A stretch of DNA of 14,367 nucleotides, from contig CALXAS010000018.1 of the NCBI GenBank assembly GCA_944386315.1, forward strand, positions 1-14,367, read 5' to 3'. Shown here one piece after another: positions 1 through 5,611 of this stretch. The notes under the pieces are model-generated. The model was not told where the DNA came from, ran no database searches, and saw nothing but the letters and a program-made list of their open reading frames with translations. The position numbers and the translations under genes were made by a program. Origin of the DNA: an uncultured Clostridia bacterium. GTDB lineage: Bacteria; Bacillota; Clostridia; TANB77; CAG-508. Position 1 is the stretch's first letter, and each line of letters starts with the position of its first letter.

Positions 1-38
1 AAAGTAACTCCTTTTTCTTTATTCTTTTGTTTCTGCAT
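1..38 (-). CDS. 5' end of an unidentified gene cut by the window edge
   Basis: Only the first 12 codons are present, reading MQKQKNKEKGVT and running off the left edge. The start is chosen because ATG at 38-36 follows a strong AAGGAGG ribosome binding site (54-48) at a 9-base spacing, and the reading frame stays open to the edge. The lysine-rich start suggests a cytoplasmic N-terminus or the front of a membrane protein, but too little is visible to name a product. It lies in the same direction as the lysozyme gene, about 230 bases downstream of it. Confidence 0.5.
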   Translation of the reverse strand, partial: MQKQKNKEKGVT

Positions 39-44
39 TTTAAA

Positions 45-77
45 AATCCTCCTTGTTTTTTTCTTACTAGGAGGATT
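45..77 (-). promoter_or_regulatory. Leader hairpin that can sequester the SD; TATAAT at its 5' edge
   Basis: On the minus-strand RNA, AATCCTCCT (77-69) is perfectly complementary over 9 bases to AGGAGGATT (53-45), with a 15-base A-rich loop. The 3' arm contains the SD of the left-edge gene. A TATAAT hexamer lies at 80-75, touching the 5' arm. No convincing -35 box is seen 16-18 bases upstream of it. If TATAAT were a true -10, the start point would fall after the 5' arm, so only read-through RNA would fold this way. The complementarity is seen; regulation is inferred. Confidence 0.4.
48..54 (-). promoter_or_regulatory. Strong ribosome binding site of the left-edge gene
   Basis: The minus strand reads AAGGAGG, followed by a 9-base A/T-rich spacer and ATG. 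This near-consensus site is the main evidence that a real gene starts here. It also forms the 3' arm of a leader hairpin (45-77), so its access may depend on RNA structure. Confidence 0.6.
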
Positions 78-162
78 ATATATTTTCTTTATTTTTTATT
101 ACCTTTTTATTTTGTTTTCTAGTGGTAACTTATTTCCATAATTTTTGGGCATTATTTTTAGG

Positions 163-227
163 GTGTCCCACTTAAGTCAGGGCTTAAATGAGACATGTCT
201 CACTCATCCCTGACATTTATGTGACAC
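163..227. repeat. 65-base imperfect palindrome
   Basis: Three nested complementary blocks are arranged around one centre: GTGTC (163-167) with GACAC (223-227), GTCAGGG (176-182) with CCCTGAC (208-214), and the self-complementary TGAGACATGTCTCA (189-202). Unpaired bases separate the blocks. No U-tract follows on the minus strand, so it is not a standard terminator. It resembles extragenic palindromes or the terminal structures of IS200/IS605-type elements, but no transposase is nearby. It and the next palindrome account for most of the non-coding stretch 39-268. Confidence 0.6.
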
Positions 228-237
228 TTTTCTTTCA

Positions 238-266
238 TGCAATTTAAGGAACGTCCCTAAATTGCA
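238..266. repeat. Palindromic element, copy 1 (core AGGGACGTTCCTT on the minus strand)
   Basis: The minus strand folds into a 12-pair stem, TGCAATTTAGGG with CCTTAAATTGCA, including one G-U pair, around the loop ACGTT. It begins 2 bases after the lysozyme stop codon (271-269). No U-run follows it. The same core recurs at 5589-5611 and 9156-9200, so this is a dispersed element rather than a gene-specific hairpin. Confidence 0.8.
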
Positions 267-268
267 GT

Positions 269-2740
269 TTAGTCATACCAAATATTCATATCTGTGTTTC
301 CGTTTACTCCATTTACCTTGCCACTGCTGGTATATTGCCACATTTTAAATTTTCCAGAATAGTTAGATGGTTTATCTAATGGATTATCCTGTGTTGCCCC
401 TGTATAATGGGCAAGCCAGAAAGAATAGCCACTTAATTTGGACATATCTAAGTTATTGGTTGCAAAGTTTTTATCGGCATATATCATCGGTGTATATCCT
501 GCTTTTTTTATGTAGTCTGCAAACGCTTTGCAGATTTTTGTTCTCATTTCTTTCGATACTTTATCTGCTCTTCCTGTGTTGTTTGGTGCACCGGAATATT
601 CTACGTCAATTACTACTGGATAGGTTATTTTATAATCTTTTATAATACTTACTACAAATTTTGCTTCTTCTATTGCTTCTTCTTCATTAATAGCTTGTGA
701 GAAGAAATATGCTCCAATTGGAATACCATTTTTTATTGCATTTTTTGCATTCTCATCAAATTTTGTATCTTGTACTAATTTTCCATTTACACCATCATCA
801 GAAGTACCCCATCCTCTAAATCCTGCTCTTAGCATAGCAAATTCTATTCCGTCCTTCTTTACTTTTGCCCAGTCAATTGTTCCTTGGTAAGAAGATACAT
901 CAATACCTGTTTTTACATCTGTACGGAATAATACTTTTTTATTCATACTGCCTATTTCTTCATTTGTCTTTGTATTCCATAGTTTTACAGTAACTGTGTG
1001 GTAGCCTGCTGCATAGTTTTCAATATTTATATCTTCTACTAAAAATCCTGGTGTTGGATTTACATTTTCTTTTCCATAGGTATTACCATGTGCTTTTATG
1101 ACATCTGGTCTTGCTACTCTTTGTACTTTTTGAGAAACTTCTTTGTTATCTATGTATACTTTTAGAGATGTATTTTTGGTATTTGCCATTGCCCAACCTT
1201 TAATACGAATGGTTTTGCTATAGATAGGTGCGCTTGTTGGCTCTTCTATATTAAATAGCGCAGAGTATTTTTTAATATTAAATTTACGTGAAGTACTAAT
1301 TAATGTTTCGTTTGTAGTTGGATTTACTACTTTTATGCCAATCGTATGAGTGCCATCTTTATAGCTAGATAAATCTATTGTCTCCTGGTAGCCTGGTTTT
1401 GGATTAGTACTTTGTCCTCCGTAACCTTTTACACCACTAATAACATCACCTCTAGCCACACGATTTTGTACTGTTTTTACTACTGTATTATCTATAGTAA
1501 TTTGAATTTGTGCATTTCTATTTTCTGACATTACCCAACCTTTTACTGTCATGCTATCTTTTACAGTTTGAGATGCCGTTGGTGTTTCTAAATTCATAGT
1601 AGTATCATATTTTCTTAATGTAAAGTTTCTCGTTGTTGTTTCCAATACTTCGTTGGTAGTTGGATTTAGCACATTTAGCTGTATACTATGTTTTCCATCT
1701 TGATAGCCATCTAAATTAATGGTTTCTTGATAGCCCGGTTTTGGATTACTTGTTTTCCCTCCATAACCGCTAATGGCATTTAATACATCTGTTCTTGCTA
1801 CTCGATTAGATGCTACCTTTACTTCTTTTCCGTCTATTTTAATTTGTATTTTCGCATTTGCATTTTGAGACATCACCCAGCCTTTTACTGTTAGGTTTGG
1901 CGTGGTAACCGTACTATTTGGTGATGGTGACTCTAAGTTCATAGTAGTTGGATATTTTTTTAAAGTAATACTGCGTGTTGTTGTTTCTAACACTTCATTG
2001 GTAGTTGGATGTTTTACTGTTACAGTAATACTATGTGTTCCATCTTTATAACCAGATAAATTGATTGTTTCTTGGTAACCTGGTTTTGGATTTTTCTTGC
2101 TTCCTCCGTATCCTTCAATTGCTTTTAAAACATCTGTCCTCATTACTCTATTTTGTACTGTTTTTACTACTGTTCCATCTACTGCAATATCAATTTGTGC
2201 ATTAGAAAGTTCAGACATTACCCAGCCTTTTACTGTCATAGAAGCTGTTACTTGTTTACCATTTGCGGGCTCTTCTAAATTCATGGTAGTTGGATAATTT
2301 TGTAACATAATATTTCTTTGTGTTTGCTCTAAAATTTGGTTATTTTGTGTATTGATAATTTGTAACTTTAGAGAATATCTTCCGCTTGCATAACTAGATA
2401 AATCAATTGTCTGACCATATCCTGGTTTTGGATTAGATTTGCTACCTCCACAACCAGATACCCCAGCTAATACATCTGTTCTTGTTACTCTTTTAGTGAT
2501 GGTTGCCACTTCTTTATCATTTAAATATACTTTTATGGCATATTGAGGTGCATTCGTCATTACCCATCCTTTTATATGTAATTGTTTGGCAGAGCGCTTT
2601 CCACTTACTGGCTCCTCTAAATTCATTTTTGTCTCATAGCTTGCTGCTTCTACTTTGTTTTGTCCTACCAACATTTGCAAAGCAAATAAACTCACTAATA
2701 TTCCTAGTGTTATTCCTAGTAGTTTTAACTTTTGCTTCAT
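269..2740 (-). CDS. Secreted GH25 lysozyme (muramidase) with five 114-residue repeats
   Basis: This 823-residue protein probably hydrolyses the MurNAc-GlcNAc bond of peptidoglycan at the cell surface. A signal peptide occupies about residues 1-33 (Lys-rich start, hydrophobic 8-26, likely cut near VEA-A). Five repeats follow, starting at residues 39, 153, 267, 382 and 496. Each carries KGWVM-like, RVxRxDV and NPKPGYQETI-like motifs, with a probable Ig-like beta fold. The GH25 domain spans about 610-823, with GIDVSSYQG (Asp614), IDVE (Asp712, Glu714) and the closing TDMNIWYD, all typical of the family. No LPXTG anchor is seen, so the repeats may provide wall attachment. A weak GAGGGG lies about 13 bases before the ATG. 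The gene follows the operon terminator and appears to have its own promoter. The domain call is very secure; the role of the repeats is inferred. Confidence 0.94.
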   Translation of the reverse strand: MKQKLKLLGITLGILVSLFALQMLVGQNKVEAASYETKMNLEEPVSGKRSAKQLHIKGWVMTNAPQYAIKVYLNDKEVATITKRVTRTDVLAGVSGCGGSKSNPKPGYGQTIDLSSYASGRYSLKLQIINTQNNQILEQTQRNIMLQNYPTTMNLEEPANGKQVTASMTVKGWVMSELSNAQIDIAVDGTVVKTVQNRVMRTDVLKAIEGYGGSKKNPKPGYQETINLSGYKDGTHSITVTVKHPTTNEVLETTTRSITLKKYPTTMNLESPSPNSTVTTPNLTVKGWVMSQNANAKIQIKIDGKEVKVASNRVARTDVLNAISGYGGKTSNPKPGYQETINLDGYQDGKHSIQLNVLNPTTNEVLETTTRNFTLRKYDTTMNLETPTASQTVKDSMTVKGWVMSENRNAQIQITIDNTVVKTVQNRVARGDVISGVKGYGGQSTNPKPGYQETIDLSSYKDGTHTIGIKVVNPTTNETLISTSRKFNIKKYSALFNIEEPTSAPIYSKTIRIKGWAMANTKNTSLKVYIDNKEVSQKVQRVARPDVIKAHGNTYGKENVNPTPGFLVEDINIENYAAGYHTVTVKLWNTKTNEEIGSMNKKVLFRTDVKTGIDVSSYQGTIDWAKVKKDGIEFAMLRAGFRGWGTSDDGVNGKLVQDTKFDENAKNAIKNGIPIGAYFFSQAINEEEAIEEAKFVVSIIKDYKITYPVVIDVEYSGAPNNTGRADKVSKEMRTKICKAFADYIKKAGYTPMIYADKNFATNNLDMSKLSGYSFWLAHYTGATQDNPLDKPSNYSGKFKMWQYTSSGKVNGVNGNTDMNIWYD
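914..2626 (-). repeat. Five tandem 342-base units inside the lysozyme gene
   Basis: Units start at 2626, 2284, 1942, 1597 and 1255 (minus strand), giving periods of 342, 342, 345 and 342 bases. Units 2-4 are closest in sequence and share long stretches such as the TGGTTTTGGATT segment on the plus strand. Units 1 and 5 are more divergent. Unit 1 has Cys97 where units 2-4 have Tyr (TGT for TAT against unit 2). Unit 5 has an insertion and NPTPGF in place of NPKPGY. This pattern fits expansion or homogenisation of the central units. Confidence 0.9.
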
Positions 2741-2781
2741 TTTTAAATCACATTCCCCTCTCTTTTTGTTTTTTCCCTTTT

Positions 2782-2810
2782 ATTCTACCAAAAAAAAGAA
2801 AAGAAGACAA
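2782..2810 (-). promoter_or_regulatory. Predicted sigma-A promoter of the lysozyme gene
   Basis: The minus strand shows TTGTCT (2810-2805) as a -35 box and TAGAAT (2787-2782) as a -10 box with a 17-base spacer. Transcription would start near 2775, about 35 bases before the lysozyme ATG. The -35 box lies in the 3' arm of the operon terminator. This is pattern matching only. Confidence 0.5.
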
Positions 2811-2824
2811 GAGGCAATGTCTTC
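2790..2824 (-). terminator. Factor-independent terminator of the polysaccharide operon
   Basis: On the minus strand a 7-pair stem, GAAGACA (2824-2818) with TGTCTTC (2809-2803), has an 8-base loop. It is followed directly by TTTT, one C and eight T residues (2802-2790). It begins 5 bases after the stop codon of the DUF2304 gene, the expected position for the end of the operon. Confidence 0.8.
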
Positions 2825-2829
2825 CAATT

Positions 2830-3198
2830 TTAAGAATTTTTTTCTTTTTGTTTCTCTTCTAAATCTTCCACTCTCTTCTTAAGTAGGGAGATTTCTTGTA
2901 CTAGCAAGATATTCTTTTTATTTTCTTTTGACAAAATAATATTTAGATTAAATATCAAATAGAAACATATAAAAATGGCTACACAAAAAATCATATTTAC
3001 AGTAAGTTCAAAACCTAACAGGTGAGAAATATTTTCTACTAAATTTGGAATAGCTAGTGCTATTACTAATACTAACCCTGTTAATATCCAAAAAATAGAG
3101 AAAGAAATTTGTACTTTTTTATGTTTAATTGCTCTTAATATAAAAAACAAATAAATAACGGTAACGATAATTAATGCTATTCTTAAAGTTAGTCCCAT
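2830..3198 (-). CDS. DUF2304 small membrane protein (GacJ-like GT2 partner)
   Basis: This 122-residue protein has three predicted membrane helices (about 3-22, 32-51, 66-88) and a charged C-terminal coiled coil (about 95-118). That is the layout of DUF2304 proteins, which are commonly encoded next to a DPM1/GtrB-like GT2. In the streptococcal group A carbohydrate system the small membrane protein GacJ binds and stimulates the GT2 GacI, and a similar role is inferred here. The start is the ATG at 3198, because AAAGGAGG (3213-3206) sits 7 bases before it. This gives a 1-base gap after the upstream stop codon. The longer open frame from 3237 would overlap the GT2 gene and lacks such a site. It is the last gene before the terminator. 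Confidence 0.85.
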   Translation of the reverse strand: MGLTLRIALIIVTVIYLFFILRAIKHKKVQISFSIFWILTGLVLVIALAIPNLVENISHLLGFELTVNMIFCVAIFICFYLIFNLNIILSKENKKNILLVQEISLLKKRVEDLEEKQKEKNS

Positions 3199-3199
3199 A

Positions 3200-3913
3200 T
3201 TATTTCCTCCTTTCTTTCTTAATTCCAATGGAATCAATAAAAATGGCTAAACTTACCTTTATCATATAATCGATGCTTGTCCATGGACTTACAAAAGATT
3301 TTCCTGCTACTCTTTCTTTCATATTTACAGGTACTTCTGTTACCCTATAGCCTTTTTTTAACATACACACTGTTGACTCTGGCTCTGGATAATCTGTTGG
3401 ATATTCTTTTGCAAATTCCTCTATAATAGATTTATCTGCTGCACGAAAACCAGAGGTAGGATCTGTAATTTTTTGCTTGCATAAGCATTTTATCATAAAA
3501 GAAATCAAACGACTTCCTAATCTTCTCATAAAAGTAGATTGAAAACTACTTTTGCTTTTATCTAAATAGCGAGTGCCTATTACTAAATTTGCTTTTCCTT
3601 CTATGATAGGTTCACAAATATCTTTTACATAGTTGATATCATGTTGCCCATCCCCATCAAATTGAATAGCGATATCATAGTGGTGCAGATAGGCATAGCG
3701 ATACCCCGTTTGTACCGCTCCTCCAATTCCTAAATTATGCACTAAATTCACATGGTTTAAATGATTTTCTTCCAAAATGCTTTTGGTTTTATCACGAGAG
3801 CCATCATTAATCACCACATAATCTATCTCACTACTATATTCTTCTATCTCTCTACATACTCTTAAAATATTTTCTTCTTCGTTATAGGCTGGTATAATTA
3901 GTAAAACTTTCAT
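3200..3913 (-). CDS. DPM1/GtrB-like GT2 (polyprenyl-phosphate sugar synthase)
   Basis: This 237-residue GT2 is expected to transfer a sugar from a nucleotide donor to undecaprenyl phosphate on the inner face of the membrane. Visible motifs are LLIIPAYNEEENI at the start, NDGSRDKT (36-43), the metal-binding FDGDGQHD (85-92), GTRY (113-116) and DPTSGFRA, all typical of the DPM1/GtrB group. Unlike many GtrB or GacI proteins it has no clear C-terminal membrane pair, only a weakly hydrophobic stretch near 213-228. The adjacent DUF2304 protein may therefore anchor it. The ATG at 3913 has a poor SD. The 117-base gap upstream holds a candidate promoter (3996-4024). The donor sugar cannot be told from sequence. 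Confidence 0.87.
   Translation of the reverse strand: MKVLLIIPAYNEEENILRVCREIEEYSSEIDYVVINDGSRDKTKSILEENHLNHVNLVHNLGIGGAVQTGYRYAYLHHYDIAIQFDGDGQHDINYVKDICEPIIEGKANLVIGTRYLDKSKSSFQSTFMRRLGSRLISFMIKCLCKQKITDPTSGFRAADKSIIEEFAKEYPTDYPEPESTVCMLKKGYRVTEVPVNMKERVAGKSFVSPWTSIDYMIKVSLAIFIDSIGIKKERRK
3206..3213 (-). promoter_or_regulatory. Ribosome binding site that fixes the DUF2304 start
   Basis: AAAGGAGG on the minus strand lies 7 bases before the ATG at 3198, inside the last codons of the preceding GT2 gene. The stop TAA (3202-3200) is one base from that ATG, which suggests translational coupling of the two proteins. Confidence 0.8.
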
Positions 3914-3995
3914 TTCTTTTACTCTCTTTCTTTATTAGGTTTCCACTATTTCTTACTCTTTTTTGCAAATTTTCCGCTGAAAATGTATATTACTA

Positions 3996-4024
3996 AATAT
4001 ACACTTTCCTAAATGATATAGCAA
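3996..4024 (-). promoter_or_regulatory. Candidate internal promoter for the GT2-DUF2304 pair
   Basis: The minus strand has TTGCTA (4024-4019), a 17-base spacer and TATATT (4001-3996). It lies in the longest gap inside the operon, 117 bases. The -10 box overlaps a small A/T-only hairpin (3984-4003, 8-pair stem, 4-base loop). In AT-rich DNA such matches occur by chance, so confidence is low. Confidence 0.33.
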
Positions 4025-4030
4025 GTCTTT

Positions 4031-5572
4031 TTAAACTAAAAAATGTTGGAATATGGTATTTAATGTTATGCCATTTAGTAGGACCAGTACAATCGGCAAC
4101 CACAAATGTACATGGTTCCATTTTATATAATTTTGCTTCATACTTACACATAATAGCAATAATGGAAGCAATGGAATAAAATATCTTCCTTGCACACCTT
4201 CTACTACCTCTGCTCCAACACCCGTCCATGAAATGTACATAGCTCCTATAATTAAAAGAGCAGTTCCTACGATAATAAGGAAATTCCAAATTTTTTGTTT
4301 TCTGGAAAAGGCAACCTCGTTATTTTCTATCATACTAGAAAAAATCACTAGTACTAGGAAAGCAATGGTAATAAGTGGAGAAATCACAATATCTAACCAT
4401 CCTAGTGGAGAGGCAATTATTCCAAATAAATAGCTTTCTCCATATACATCTATTGTATTTTTTAGTACTTTTACAAAAGAAATTGGATTGCTAAGCACTC
4501 CTTTAATTTGTTCTGTTCCATTTACATTCTGTGCCTCATAATAGGTCTGGGCAGATGGATTTACCAAGGTTGTACTATATATATAATTTACTCCTACTAG
4601 GATAATACAAATAAGAGTTCCTACTCCAAAAATAGCTATTTTTTCTTTCTTTGTCATTTGTTTGCTAAATATTAGCATAAAACCTAATCCTATCATTGGA
4701 ACATATGCCATTTTTGCTAATGAAACAAATAGGATTAGCAAACTATACCAAAATAGCTGTTTTTTGGTGATTTTCTCTTTTTGGAAAACTAATGCAATGG
4801 TATAGGCAATGTATACAAATAATCCCGTATTGATAATAGAATCTGCCGATAAGGATACCGCTTGTTGTAATACCATTGGTAAAAATAAACATGCCAATAG
4901 AATATATTTTCCAAAAGGTATCTTTTTAATAGCATAATAGCCTCCTGCTAAGAAGATAACAAAATTAGCCAATTTAGCAAGATATAATCCCCATAAAATA
5001 GGTATATGGCATAAGCGTACTATTCCAAAAACAATGGCTGCTGGTAAATATAGTACAAAAGGATAGGCCTGTGCAGGAGAAATTACATTCACGGTTTCTC
5101 CGCTATCTTCTCCTCTTGCTAACATTTCTTTTAATTTTGCATAACTATTTAGTGTTTCTTGTTTTGCTTCTATTAGTTCTTCTGGCACATTTGTCCCTAT
5201 AGAATTTCCCTCTTCATCTTGCTGGGCAAAAATATGTCCTTCGGAAATATCGTAAATACGCCATATGTGTGCACTCTCATCTGGAGCATAAGTAGGTAGC
5301 ATAAATACCATATAAAACATTCCTATAGGTATCATAAAGGTAAGAAATAACTTTTCTAATTTTTTCTTACTTTTCTTCGTATTATATACCATCCATTCTA
5401 TCATGATAATTGCTAATAGTATAGAAAATATGAGATATGGCTTAGAGAAATATCCTTGATAAAATTTGGTTGTAAATAACTCAAAAACACTAATTGCTAA
5501 TAGAAGAGAAAAAATTCCCTCTCCTACAAAACTAATTTTATTTACAAACGCAAACCATTTTTCTTTCATCAT
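4031..5572 (-). CDS. DUF2142 polytopic membrane protein, possible GT-C-type transferase
   Basis: This protein of about 513 residues has many hydrophobic helices spread over its whole length. After the second or third helix it carries APDESAHIWR (98-107, counted from ATG 5578), the acidic PDE..H motif typical of DUF2142, and further on YPFVLYLPA and SADSIINTG, also seen in that family. An acidic motif in an early external loop recalls GT-C transferases that use polyprenyl-phosphate sugars. In that case it would add the sugar made by the downstream GT2 to the exported polymer, which is inference. The frame opens at 5578, but AAGGGA (5585-5580) is only 1 base from that ATG. The third codon, ATG at 5572, has a 7-base spacing and is preferred. 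Palindrome copy 2 ends 4 bases before this SD. Confidence 0.82.
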   Translation of the reverse strand: MMKEKWFAFVNKISFVGEGIFSLLLAISVFELFTTKFYQGYFSKPYLIFSILLAIIMIEWMVYNTKKSKKKLEKLFLTFMIPIGMFYMVFMLPTYAPDESAHIWRIYDISEGHIFAQQDEEGNSIGTNVPEELIEAKQETLNSYAKLKEMLARGEDSGETVNVISPAQAYPFVLYLPAAIVFGIVRLCHIPILWGLYLAKLANFVIFLAGGYYAIKKIPFGKYILLACLFLPMVLQQAVSLSADSIINTGLFVYIAYTIALVFQKEKITKKQLFWYSLLILFVSLAKMAYVPMIGLGFMLIFSKQMTKKEKIAIFGVGTLICIILVGVNYIYSTTLVNPSAQTYYEAQNVNGTEQIKGVLSNPISFVKVLKNTIDVYGESYLFGIIASPLGWLDIVISPLITIAFLVLVIFSSMIENNEVAFSRKQKIWNFLIIVGTALLIIGAMYISWTGVGAEVVEGVQGRYFIPLLPLLLLCVSMKQNYIKWNHVHLWLPIVLVLLNGITLNTIFQHFLV

Positions 5573-5588
5573 CTTCATTCCCTTCTGA

Positions 5589-5611
5589 ACTTTAGGGACG
5601 TTCCTTAAAGT
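5589..5611. repeat. Palindromic element, copy 2 (inverted and shortened)
   Basis: The plus strand reads ACTTTAGGG, loop ACGTT, CCTTAAAGT, giving a 9-pair stem with one G-U pair. It has the same core as copies 1 and 3 but in the opposite orientation. Compared with copy 3, both arms lack the matching GCAATTT/AAATTGC blocks. It contains the last six sense codons and the stop of the upstream GT2, and ends 4 bases before the next gene's SD. Confidence 0.8.

Noticed and set aside
367..645. Plus-strand open frames opposite the lysozyme and other genes
   Set aside because: All lie antisense to well-supported genes and have low-complexity Leu/Phe/Ser-rich products typical of the reverse strand of Lys/Glu-rich AT-rich genes.
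3199..3237. Longer start for the DUF2304 protein
   Set aside because: It would overlap the GT2 gene by 38 bases; the ATG at 3198 has a consensus SD at ideal spacing, and the protein then starts at its first membrane helix.
3993..4289. 98-residue minus-strand open frame
   Set aside because: It overlaps the DUF2142 gene in another frame and shows no family features.
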